In this document: piece after piece, positions 41,239 through 49,033 of the stretch
Position numbering within the stretch: the first letter of the stretch is position 1
Layout of the letters: every line of letters starts with the position of its first letter
From: Betaproteobacteria bacterium
Lineage (GTDB): Bacteria > Pseudomonadota > Gammaproteobacteria > Burkholderiales > SG8-41
DNA: 52,705 nt
NCBI GenBank assembly: GCA_025363435.1
Contig: JANYDY010000009.1
Location: forward strand, 1-52,705
Reading direction: 5' to 3'
The notes under the pieces: generated by a model
Told to the model about the DNA's origin: nothing
What the model saw: only the letters and a program-made list of their open reading frames with translations
Databases searched by the model: none
Program-made: the position numbers and the translations under genes

Positions 41239-41931
41239 ATGGATGACGAACCCGGTATCGCCCGCATCGCCCGCCTTCTTGCCGACCCGGGCCGCGCAAG
41301 AATTCTCTGGTCGTTAATCGACGGCACTACGCGACCGGCAGGCGAACTGGCCTTCGTCGCCAACATCTCGGCCCAGTCGGCGAGCGCGCACCTCGCCAAG
41401 CTGGTGGCGGGTGGACTGCTCGCCTCGGAAGCACAGGGGCGGCACCGCTACTTCCGGATCGCGAGCGCCAACATAGCGGACACGATCGAAAGCCTGGCCT
41501 CGCTCAGCGCGGCGCGGCCGCGTGCGTCGCGCAGCGTGTTGCCTTCGAAATCGGTGCCGGTCCAGTTCTTGCACGCTCGAACCTGCTACGACCATCTGGC
41601 CGGCGAAACGGCGGTGCAGGTTCTGGAGGGAATGCTGAAAGCGCGATGGCTGGTCGCCGAAGGACGGGATTTTCGGCTCACCCGGCCCGGCGAAAACAGA
41701 CTCGCGGCGCTGGGGATCGATCTCGACGCGGCGCACCGGTCGCGGCGCGTATTCGCACGCGCCTGCGTGGACTTGACCCAGCGTCGCCCCCATCTAAGCG
41801 GCGCGCTCGCGGCCGCGCTGCTTGATCTGTGCACCAGGCGCGGCTGGATCTTGCGCGCGCGCCGCTCGCGCGTCGTCACCATCACGCCCAAAGGGCAGGA
41901 GGCTTTCCGGCGAACTTTCGGAACTACCTGA
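41239..41931 (+). CDS. ArsR-family winged-helix transcriptional regulator, extended C-terminus
   Basis: A 230-aa regulator. The helix-turn-helix of ArsR type is at about residues 10-80 (GIARIARLLADPGRARILWS, ELAFVANISAQSASAHLAKL, GLLASEAQGRHRYFRIA). The C-terminal 140 residues are longer than the classic 100-aa ArsR and include HARTCYDHLAGETAVQVLEG and a second winged-helix-like DFRLTRPGENRLAALGIDL block; this layout is seen in helical ArsR regulators of unknown signal. The Cys in RTCYDHLAG could bind metal or react with thiols but the classic ELCVCDL motif is absent. GGAGAA precedes the ATG. Confidence 0.88.
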   Translation: MDDEPGIARIARLLADPGRARILWSLIDGTTRPAGELAFVANISAQSASAHLAKLVAGGLLASEAQGRHRYFRIASANIADTIESLASLSAARPRASRSVLPSKSVPVQFLHARTCYDHLAGETAVQVLEGMLKARWLVAEGRDFRLTRPGENRLAALGIDLDAAHRSRRVFARACVDLTQRRPHLSGALAAALLDLCTRRGWILRARRSRVVTITPKGQEAFRRTFGTT

Positions 41932-42099
41932 GCTGAAAATAGAAATGCCCTGAGTGAAAGGGGCTAGGCTCATTGTTTTGCAGATCGAAGTCTATCTGCC
42001 CCGGATGCACCGCCACAGTCCTCACGTTGTCCGCGACCGGCCGCCCGCGCGGCCGTGCCTCGCGGGCGAGCGCGGCATGTTCACGCTGGAGGGCAGCTT

Positions 42100-42192
42100 C
42101 GTAGGGCGCAATAAGCGAAGCGCATTGCGCCGCACGTGTGTCGTTTCCCATTCGGCGGATTACGGCGCTGCGCGCCTGATCCGCCCTACGGG
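42100..42192. repeat. Composite REP pair downstream of the ArsR gene
   Basis: CGTAGGGCGCAATAAGCG with its closing CATTGCGCCGCACGT (42100-42137) is followed by TTCGGCGGATTACGGCGC and TGATCCGCCCTACGG (about 42149-42191), a second REP subtype like 20295-20330. The gap 41932-42293 otherwise holds only the gene scrap at 42195. Confidence 0.75.
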
Positions 42193-42194
42193 TT

Positions 42195-42239
42195 CTATTG
42201 AAAGGTGATCATGTCCGAGCGCGTGAGCGTGACTTTGGC
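42195..42239 (-). pseudogene. C-terminal scrap of an isochorismatase-fold gene
   Basis: Read on the minus strand this encodes AKVTLTRSDMITFQ and a stop, against AVTLTRADLITFQ and a stop at the end of the 27365-28030 gene (10 of 12 core positions identical). DNA identity also continues over about 40 bases. Upstream the frame is unrelated, so only the tail of a second copy survives, fused to a REP element at its 3' side. Confidence 0.55.
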
Positions 42240-42293
42240 CCGGCAGAGGCTTCGGCCGCGCGAGGCGCTTCTTCGCGCTGCTTCGATTTGGCA

Positions 42294-43829
42294 TCAGCGC
42301 TTGCCTGGCGCCGCTGCGGTGGTGGCCGAATCCGGGGTGAGCATCCGGATGGTGCCGTCCTGTCGTGAGGTGATGAGCAATTCGCCGTCGCGCGTCTGGC
42401 TGATGAAGAGATCGGCGCGGGCGATTTTGGCGCCCATTTTGCGGTCGATCAGTTCCCGCAGCGACACGTTCACCCGGTTGCCGGAGGCATCCCGCTCGTA
42501 GAGCTGCACTTCCTCGATGGGCGCCACGGTGCGGGGCACCCCGTCGTCGGCTTTCTTCAACTCGGCCAGATCGGCGGCGAAGATGCGGCCGTTATTGATG
42601 TCGCCAAACACATACTTGCCGCGTAACGCGGCAATTCGGCCATGGTACGCGAATCCACTGGTGATCGCCTGTCCCTCGTCGTGGTCGTACATCGCGACAG
42701 GATAGATGAAGCCATCCTTGCGGCGTCCGTCGAGAATATCGTCGGGCAGCGGGTTGAGGCCATTCAGTTCGCCACCACGCCAGCGGGTGTTTTCCCACAG
42801 CCCTTCGCGCGCCATCCAGCCATAGTTGCCGCCGTTGCGCACGATGTTGATCTCCTCGATCTGATTCATCCCGATATCGTTGGCGAACATGGTGCCGTCG
42901 GTATCCCACGATATCCGGTGGGCGTTGCGGAATCCGTAGGCGTAGATTTCGCCCAGCGTGCTCGAGTTGCCGTCAGAGGCAAATTTGTTGGCGGCCGGAA
43001 CGGTGTAATCACCAAGGCCTTTCACGCCGCGGGTCACCGACGGGCTGCGCGGGTCGATGCGCAGCATGGCGGTAATGACCGAATCGAGACGCTGCGTCTG
43101 GGCCGGGTTGCTCTGATTCGGTCCGCCGCCATTGCTGAACCCATGATCGCTGCCGCTGATGTAGAGCAGGCCGTAATCGGCGTCGCCGGGCTTCGCCGTC
43201 GGGTTGAACTCGACCGCACTCAGAGGATGCGTCAGGTTGGCGACAATGTGGGCCGTGCGCAGAAGTTCACGCCGGGTGCCCGCAAATACGTTGGCGGCCG
43301 GATTGCTCGCATGCCATTCCGTGATGATATTGTGGTAAGTCACCTGGCTGAGCCCATACCCGGGCGGGATGAAGTCGGGTTTTGCCGGATTGCCCGGCCC
43401 GCGCTCCGCATGCGCGGTGTAAAAAAGACCGTTTCGCGCAAACTCCGGATGAAAGACAAACGCGATGAGTCCGCTTGAAAGGCGGTTGTAAACCGCATGC
43501 GGAAACGTTTCTACGATGCTTGCGTAGACTTGCGGCTGGGCGTTCGCGTCGAGACGATACAGGAACCCGCGCGAGTCGTTGGCGAAACGACGGCCGTCCG
43601 GAAGGTCGCGCACGTAATTCACGCGTGCCCAGCCGGCCGGCTTGACGTCCTCCTCGGGGGGGCGAATGCCGCGGGTGTCCGGCAGGCGCGCTATCTCCAC
43701 GATTTCGACCGCCAGACCGCGTTTCTCGATCGGAGCGGCAATCGGATTGCTGGTGATCTGAGCCGCTGCCGTGCCTGCAAACACGAGCGCCAGCAACGAC
43801 ACGATGATGTGCGCGTTTCGTCTGACCAT
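42294..43829 (-). CDS. Exported PQQ-dependent sugar dehydrogenase-like (COG2133) protein
   Basis: A 511-aa exported six-bladed beta-propeller of the GDH-B/sorbosone dehydrogenase group. The signal peptide ends GTAAAQ. Family blocks include GLIAFVFHPEFARNGLFYTAHA, the histidine segment LTHPLSAVEFNP, YAYGFRNAHRISWD (the RN-x-GR type catalytic loop) and GGNYGWMAREG, GFAYHGRIAALRGKYVFGD. Members oxidise aldose sugars with PQQ, though many homologues have no proven substrate. GGGGAGG is five bases before ATG 43829; TTG 43847 in frame is not needed. A long N-terminal insert (KRGLAVEIVEIARLPDTRG) precedes the first blade. Confidence 0.82.
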   Translation of the reverse strand: MVRRNAHIIVSLLALVFAGTAAAQITSNPIAAPIEKRGLAVEIVEIARLPDTRGIRPPEEDVKPAGWARVNYVRDLPDGRRFANDSRGFLYRLDANAQPQVYASIVETFPHAVYNRLSSGLIAFVFHPEFARNGLFYTAHAERGPGNPAKPDFIPPGYGLSQVTYHNIITEWHASNPAANVFAGTRRELLRTAHIVANLTHPLSAVEFNPTAKPGDADYGLLYISGSDHGFSNGGGPNQSNPAQTQRLDSVITAMLRIDPRSPSVTRGVKGLGDYTVPAANKFASDGNSSTLGEIYAYGFRNAHRISWDTDGTMFANDIGMNQIEEINIVRNGGNYGWMAREGLWENTRWRGGELNGLNPLPDDILDGRRKDGFIYPVAMYDHDEGQAITSGFAYHGRIAALRGKYVFGDINNGRIFAADLAELKKADDGVPRTVAPIEEVQLYERDASGNRVNVSLRELIDRKMGAKIARADLFISQTRDGELLITSRQDGTIRMLTPDSATTAAAPGKR

Positions 43830-44037
43830 GAGGCCTCCCCGCTTCAAGATTTTATGAGACCGGCATCTTCACTAACTGCATAGCCGGCGAAATCGGAAAT
43901 TCAGATTATTTTATTTTGCGAGACGACTATATCGCCGTGCCGAACAGCGGTCAATCGCGCACGGAACGGCTTGACGCAAGGCCGCCGCTGGCGGAAAGTT
44001 CGGGGTTCCGCGCAATTTCAAGTCCAAGGGGAATCCA

Positions 44038-45168
44038 TTGAGCAAGATCGCCGCCGTTAAAACCTATCCCATCATCGCCAAGCTGAAAGATGTGCAACGC
44101 ACCGCGCAGGAATCGCGCGCGGACGTCGAACTGCTGCTGGTCGAAGTCATCACCGACGACGGCATCAAGGGCTACGGGCAGGTCAGCAGTACCCCGATGG
44201 GCGAAATCAAAAAATGGGTCGAACGCTTCGGCGAAGAGATCATGGGCAAGGATGCGCTCGCGCGCGTCGCCATATGGGAGCAACTGCTGTCGATGACTTC
44301 GCCGCGGCCGAATCTCGGCGGGCTGTCGCGCGCCGCGCGTCCGCAGATCATGGCCGCGATCGGCGGCATCGACATGGCCCTGTGGGACATCGAAGGCAAG
44401 GCCGCCAAGCTGCCGATCTTCCGGCTGCTGGGCGCCGAGAACAAGCCGGTCTTTACTTATGCGACCGGCGGCTACTATATGCCCGGCGGCAAGCTCACGT
44501 CCTGCGCCGACGAGCTCGCCGGCTTCGTCAAAAACGGTTTCAAGGCGGTCAAGTTGAAAGTCGGCGGCGCGACGATGGCCGAAGAAATCGAACGCGTGAA
44601 AGCGACGCGCGCGGCGATCGGCCCTGATATCCGGTTAAAACTCGACCTGAACGCCGCCTACGATCTGCCGGCGTGCATCGAATTTGCGAAAGCGGTCGAA
44701 TCGTCGAACATTTTCTGGCTAGAAGAGCCGCTGCACTGGTACCTGCAGCCGGCGGATTTCGCGCGGCTGGCGGCGGCGACGCCGATTCCGCTCGCGCACG
44801 GTGAGCGTGAGATGACGCGTTTCACCGCGCGCGACTTCATGACGGTCGGCGGCGTGCGCTACATGATGTTCGACGCCACGCGCTATGCCGGCTTCACTGA
44901 ATCGCTGCGCGTCTCGCACATGGCCGATCAACTGGGCGTGATGATCACGCCGCACCATTCGCCGGAGCTGCACTGTCATCTGGTCGCCGCGTTCCCGCGC
45001 ACCGGCTACGCCGTCGAGTCGCACGGCTCGCACGACCGCGACCCGATCTGGCAGGGCATGTACCTCGACCGCGCGCAGACCAAGGACAGCTATGTCACGA
45101 TGAACGAGAAGCCGGGCTGGGGCGTCGAGTTCGACTGGAAGTTCATCAATTCGCATCTTGCAAGCTAA
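44038..45168 (+). CDS. Mandelate racemase/muconate-lactonizing (enolase superfamily) enzyme
   Basis: A 376-aa enolase-superfamily protein. The catalytic bases are K172 and K174 in AVKLKVGG and H306 in ITPHHSPELH (mandelate-racemase subgroup KxK plus His/Asp). Metal ligands are D203 in LDLNAAYD, E229 in WLEEPL and E256 in LAHGERE. The start is TTG 44038 with AAGGGGAA upstream; no ATG gives a full N-terminal capping domain. Such enzymes dehydrate acid sugars or racemise alpha-hydroxy acids. It is followed by an HpaI-type aldolase, the usual next step after sugar-acid dehydration, so the two probably degrade a sugar acid through a 2-keto-3-deoxy intermediate. Confidence 0.92.
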   Translation: MSKIAAVKTYPIIAKLKDVQRTAQESRADVELLLVEVITDDGIKGYGQVSSTPMGEIKKWVERFGEEIMGKDALARVAIWEQLLSMTSPRPNLGGLSRAARPQIMAAIGGIDMALWDIEGKAAKLPIFRLLGAENKPVFTYATGGYYMPGGKLTSCADELAGFVKNGFKAVKLKVGGATMAEEIERVKATRAAIGPDIRLKLDLNAAYDLPACIEFAKAVESSNIFWLEEPLHWYLQPADFARLAAATPIPLAHGEREMTRFTARDFMTVGGVRYMMFDATRYAGFTESLRVSHMADQLGVMITPHHSPELHCHLVAAFPRTGYAVESHGSHDRDPIWQGMYLDRAQTKDSYVTMNEKPGWGVEFDWKFINSHLAS

Positions 45169-45176
45169 AAATTTCC

Positions 45177-45337
45177 CTCACCCTCACCCTAACCCTCTCC
45201 CGGAGGGAGAGGGGATAAAAACCTTGCCCTTCGGAGAAAAAATTTTCCCCTCCGGAAAAATTTTCCCCTCGAGAGAAAATCTTTCTCATTAGGAGAGAAG
45301 ATGAACCCTTCTCCCGCCGGGAGAAGGGCCGGGATGA
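45177..45337. repeat. CCCTCTCCCGGAGGGAGAGGG hairpin repeat array
   Basis: CCCTCTCCC-GGAGGGAGAGGGG (45192-45214) and CCCTTCTCCCG-CGGGAGAAGGG (45306-45327) are two hairpins at the ends of a 210-bp gap. Between them is an internal duplication (GAAAAAATTTTCCCCTC and GGAAAAATTTTCCCCTC, about 45236-45270), not seen in the related element at 24494. No gene is present; it separates the dehydratase and aldolase genes. Confidence 0.7.
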
Positions 45338-45378
45338 GGGAAGGAATTTGAATAACCGCAGCACACACCGAGGTCGCA

Positions 45379-46071
45379 ATGCCCGCTAAAACCAAACAAC
45401 AACTGTTCGCGCAAAAAGTCATCTCCGTCGTCAACTGCGATTTTCCGACGTCCGACATGGTCGAGTTCATGGGCGAGATCGGCTTCGACGCGCTGTTCAT
45501 CGATTGCGAGCACAGCCACACCGATTTCAAGCTCGTCAACGAACTCGCACGCGCGGCGCGCGTTGCCGGCATGCATTCGGTGCTGCGTCCGCACAGCAGC
45601 GACGAGGGTCTGATCAACCGTTATCTCAGTTGCGGCGCCGGCGGTATCCAGGTGCCGCATGTGCACAGCGTCGCCGCCGCCAATGAATTGCTGGCGGGCC
45701 TCGAACGCTGGGGCGACGGCGACTGGCGCGAAAAAATCGTGCTGGTAATGGTCGAGTCGAAAGAGGCGGTGGCGGCATTGCCTGAATTGCTGAAGATCGA
45801 CGCGATCGACGCCTATTACTTCGGTCAGAACGATCTCGCCGAATCAATGGGATTCAAGGGTGACCGCAAAAACCCGAAAGTGCGCGCGGCGGTTGAGGAT
45901 TCGATCAAGCGTGTCGCCGATGCCGGCCGCGTCGCCGGCATGAACGTGCAGGACGAGATCGACATCGTCGCGCACTACATGGGCCTCGGTCTCAAGTGGA
46001 TCAACGTGCACCAGAAGCAGTTCATGGCGCGCGGCTCGAAGGCCTTTCTCAAGGCCATTAATGGCGCATGA
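45379..46071 (+). CDS. HpcH/HpaI-type class II aldolase
   Basis: A 230-aa aldolase of the HpaI family (2-keto-3-deoxy sugar acids or homologues). The metal- and substrate-binding residues are His45 in DCEHSH, the Arg in VLRPHSS, Glu in VMVESKEAV and Asp in FGQNDLAES. The cofactor is a divalent metal by family inference. GAGGT precedes the ATG. The sequence is a little shorter than HpaI (about 260 aa). The tandem repeat at 46072 starts at the base after its stop codon. The probable partner is the enolase-superfamily enzyme upstream, 210 bp away. Confidence 0.9.
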   Translation: MPAKTKQQLFAQKVISVVNCDFPTSDMVEFMGEIGFDALFIDCEHSHTDFKLVNELARAARVAGMHSVLRPHSSDEGLINRYLSCGAGGIQVPHVHSVAAANELLAGLERWGDGDWREKIVLVMVESKEAVAALPELLKIDAIDAYYFGQNDLAESMGFKGDRKNPKVRAAVEDSIKRVADAGRVAGMNVQDEIDIVAHYMGLGLKWINVHQKQFMARGSKAFLKAINGA

Positions 46072-46215
46072 AGGCGCGCGGCGCGTGAAAACGCATTGCC
46101 TCGAAAGGCGCGAGGCGTGAAAACGCATTGCCTCGAAAGGCGCGGGGCGTGAAAACGTATTGCCTCGAAAGGCACGAGGCGTGAAAACGTATTGCCTCGA
46201 AAGCCACGAGGCGTG
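46072..46215. repeat. 32-bp tandem hairpin repeat (about 4.5 units)
   Basis: Units begin AGGCGCGAGGCGTGAAAACG and end CATTGCCTCGAA, repeated at about 32-bp spacing (the first unit is 34 bp), with scattered changes (CATT to TATT, GCGCG to GCACG). Each unit holds a CGAGGC ... GCCTCG inverted repeat (6-bp stem, 13-base loop), so the array is a run of stem-loops. There is no spacer between units, so it is not a CRISPR. It occupies the entire gap between the aldolase and the ketopantoate-reductase-like gene. Confidence 0.92.
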
Positions 46216-47265
46216 ACGCACGCGCTGGCGCGCATCGGCGTCTTCGGCGCCGGTGCGGTTGGCGGCACCATCGGCGGCCTGCTGTCACTGGCGGGCCGCG
46301 ATGTCACGCTGATCGGGCAATGGCCCGAACACATCGCGAGCATACGCAAAGACGGCCTGCGCATTGTTGACGCCGGCGGCACGCGCGTTGCGCATCCGGC
46401 GATTCTGCATAATCGCGAACTCGCCGCGTTCACCGGCAAATTCGATGTTGTGCTGCTGTGCGTGAAATCGTACGACACCGAATGGGCGGTCACGGCGGTG
46501 GCACCGTATCTCGCGCCGAACGGTTACATCGCCTCGCTGCAGAACGGCATCAACGAAGCGCGCATTGCGGCGATTATCGGTGTTGAGCGAACAGTCGGCG
46601 TCGGCATTAGCACCATAGGCGCCAACGCCACCGATCCCGGTGTCGTGCAGCGCACTTCGTCGAAAGGCGGCGCCAAACACACGGTGTTCCGCGCTGGCGA
46701 AATCGACGGTCGCATCACGCCGCGCATCGAAGCGCTGGTGCAACTGCTTAATATCGTCGACAGCGCCAAGGCTACGGACAACCTGACCGGCGAGCGCTGG
46801 TCGAAACTCGTCATCAATTCGATCACCCACGGCCTTGCTGCCGCCACCGGCCTCAACAGCCGCGCGCTGCTGTCGTCGCAGGCGTTGCGTTCGCTGACCA
46901 TCAGGCTCGCCGCCGAAGGTGTGCGCGCCGGCCGCGCGCAGAATTTCAAACTTGTCGATATCTACGGCGCGCAAGCCGACACCTGGCTTGCTGCCGAACG
47001 CGGCGATGCGCGGGCGCTGGCTGCTATCGAAACAGGCTTGCACGCGCGCTGGCAGCGCGCCAGCGAAGACGAGCGGCCATCGGTCGCGCTCGACATCATG
47101 CGCGGACGTCGCAGCGAGCTCGAATTCACTGGCGGGGCGCTGGTGGCGAGGGCGCGGGAGCTGGGTATTGCGGTGCCGGCGCAGGAGGCGCTGCTGGCGG
47201 TGGCGCTGCGGGTGGAGCGCGGCGAGCTTAAACCTGCACCGGAAAACACAACGGCGTTCGCATGA
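46213..47265 (+). CDS. 2-dehydropantoate 2-reductase-like (ApbA/PanE family) protein
   Basis: A 350-aa NADPH-binding protein of the ketopantoate reductase family. The dinucleotide site IGVFGAGAVGGTIGGLL is near the N-terminus, followed by a Rossmann region (FDVVLLCVKSYDTEWAV, YIASLQNGINE) and a C-terminal helical domain with the conserved Lys in GERWSKLVINSI. The start lies within the tandem repeat: GTG 46213 is chosen, with TTG 46192 as an in-frame alternative; no Shine-Dalgarno sequence is clear. It is somewhat longer than PanE (about 300 aa). A pantothenate role is not certain because other members reduce different 2-oxo acids. Confidence 0.85.
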   Translation: MTHALARIGVFGAGAVGGTIGGLLSLAGRDVTLIGQWPEHIASIRKDGLRIVDAGGTRVAHPAILHNRELAAFTGKFDVVLLCVKSYDTEWAVTAVAPYLAPNGYIASLQNGINEARIAAIIGVERTVGVGISTIGANATDPGVVQRTSSKGGAKHTVFRAGEIDGRITPRIEALVQLLNIVDSAKATDNLTGERWSKLVINSITHGLAAATGLNSRALLSSQALRSLTIRLAAEGVRAGRAQNFKLVDIYGAQADTWLAAERGDARALAAIETGLHARWQRASEDERPSVALDIMRGRRSELEFTGGALVARARELGIAVPAQEALLAVALRVERGELKPAPENTTAFA

Positions 47266-47342
47266 GTTAGAGTAGCGCTGTTGGCCGGAGTCATACCGAT
47301 AGGCGCAAGGCCGGATCGGCTAAAAAATTCTCGGGGGAGATC

Positions 47343-49007
47343 ATGAAGACATTGCTCGCAGCACTGCTGTACGCCTTTTGCGGCCTCACGTTCGCGCAGA
47401 CCACCGCCGACTTGCTTAACAAAAGCGGCAACACGGATAACGTAACGACCTTCGGCATGGGCTACGACTTGAAGATGTGGAGCCCGCTGCAGCAGATCAA
47501 CAAGTCGAACGTGAAAAAGCTGGTGCCGGTGTGGAGCTTCAGCACCTCCAACGACATGGGCGATCTGTCGCAGCCGACGGTTTTCAACGGCGTGATGTAC
47601 GTAGTAAACGGCAACTGGACGTTTGCGATCGATATCGAGACCGGCCGCCAGATCTGGCGCCAGCCGGTGAATTACGACCGCGCTGCGTTGCGCGTGGCGG
47701 GCGGCGGCGCGCTGATGCGCGGACCGGCGACCATCTACAACGGCAAGCTGTTCCGTCAGTCGCTTGACGCGCAGGTGCTGGCACTCGACATGAAGACCGG
47801 CAAGGAAGTCTGGAAACAGAAGTACGCCGATTTCAAGGAAGGCTACAAGGGCGTGATCGCGCCGCTGATCGCCAACGGCGTGCTGATCAACGGCACCGGC
47901 GGCGGTGAGAGCACCACGCGCGGCTTCGTCGAGGGCTATGACCCTGAAACCGGCAAGCGCCTGTGGCGCACTTACACCATTCCGGCGCCGGGCGAGCCTG
48001 GTTCGGAGACATGGCCGAATCAATCGAAACCGGATGCATGGAAATACGGCGGCGGCTCGACCTGGCAGTCGGCTTCGTACGACCCGGAACTCGATCTCGT
48101 CTATATAGGTACCGGTAACGCCGAGCCGTACAACCCCGTTTATCGCGATGGCGCCGACAGCCTGTATACCGCCAGCGTGCTGGCAATACGGCCGAAGACC
48201 GGTGAGATCGCCTGGTATTACCAGTTCGTGCCGAACGATACCTACGATTACGACTCGACCGCCGAGAGCGTGATCGCCGATCTGATGGTCGACGGCCAGA
48301 AGCGCAAAGTGCTGATCAACGCGCACAAGAACGGCTTCATGTACGTGATCGATCGCACCAACGGCAAACTGATCGCTGCCAACCCCTTTGTGCCGGTGAA
48401 CTGGGCGACGCATATTGATCTGAAAACCGGCCGCCCGGTGCGCACCGATCTGCTTGATCGCGCGATGAAAGGCGAGACGGTGCTGCTGACGCCTTCACGC
48501 GGCACCAATGCAACGTTGATTGCATTCAACCCGAATAACAATCTGGTCTATCTGAATTCGTGGAATTTCCCGCGCACCTTCGCGTTCACGGACGCGAAGT
48601 TTGTGTTGGGCGGTGATTACACCGCGATGAAATCTTCGATGGCAGTGCCGCAGGGTGAGCCGGCCGGTTATCACGAGGCGCTTGATCCGCTGACCGGCAA
48701 GGTCGTTTGGAAAACGCCGATGATGGAAACGCCGAGTTCCGCCGGCATGCTGGCGACCGCCGGCGGTTTGCTGTTCACCGGTGAACTGACTGGCGAAGTA
48801 ATCGCGCTCGATCAGGACACCGGCAAGAAGATCTGGCAGTTCAAAACCGGTTCGAGCGTCAACGCGCCGCCGATCACGTTTACGCACAAGGGCAAACAGT
48901 ATGTCAGCGTGTTGTCAGGGCGCGGCGGCAGCAATGCGGCCCGTTTTGTCACCAACAGCGTGCCGGCCGGCGGAATGGTCTGGACCTTCGCGTTAATGAA
49001 CGACTAG
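47343..49007 (+). CDS. PQQ-dependent alcohol dehydrogenase-like protein, lanthanide-type Asp
   Basis: A 554-aa exported eight-bladed quinoprotein (signal peptide ending LTFAQ). The metal-binding residues of the methanol/alcohol dehydrogenase family are present: Glu in GGGESTTRG, Asn in YIGTGNAEPYNP and the catalytic Asp in PNDTYDYDS. The second Asp of the DYD motif is the one associated with lanthanide use in XoxF- and PedH-type enzymes, so a rare-earth cofactor is predicted. The adjacent Cys-Cys ring near the PQQ in MxaF is absent (no Cys in the mature chain). GGGGGAG lies before the ATG. It forms an operon with a second quinoprotein and a cytochrome c. Confidence 0.87.
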   Translation: MKTLLAALLYAFCGLTFAQTTADLLNKSGNTDNVTTFGMGYDLKMWSPLQQINKSNVKKLVPVWSFSTSNDMGDLSQPTVFNGVMYVVNGNWTFAIDIETGRQIWRQPVNYDRAALRVAGGGALMRGPATIYNGKLFRQSLDAQVLALDMKTGKEVWKQKYADFKEGYKGVIAPLIANGVLINGTGGGESTTRGFVEGYDPETGKRLWRTYTIPAPGEPGSETWPNQSKPDAWKYGGGSTWQSASYDPELDLVYIGTGNAEPYNPVYRDGADSLYTASVLAIRPKTGEIAWYYQFVPNDTYDYDSTAESVIADLMVDGQKRKVLINAHKNGFMYVIDRTNGKLIAANPFVPVNWATHIDLKTGRPVRTDLLDRAMKGETVLLTPSRGTNATLIAFNPNNNLVYLNSWNFPRTFAFTDAKFVLGGDYTAMKSSMAVPQGEPAGYHEALDPLTGKVVWKTPMMETPSSAGMLATAGGLLFTGELTGEVIALDQDTGKKIWQFKTGSSVNAPPITFTHKGKQYVSVLSGRGGSNAARFVTNSVPAGGMVWTFALMND

Positions 49008-49033
49008 CGCCGGCAAAATTCAAGGAGACAAAC

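Noticed and set aside
42205-42501. 98-aa plus-strand frame after the REP pair
   Set aside because: It overlaps the PQQ sugar dehydrogenase-like gene in antisense and begins inside a gene scrap.
46072-46215. CRISPR array
   Set aside because: Units are contiguous with no spacers, vary in sequence, and no cas gene is nearby.
46072-46215. Coding repeat protein on the minus strand (frames with recurring FRGN and FSR phrases)
   Set aside because: All frames are open because of the repeat; there is no ribosome site or continuation.
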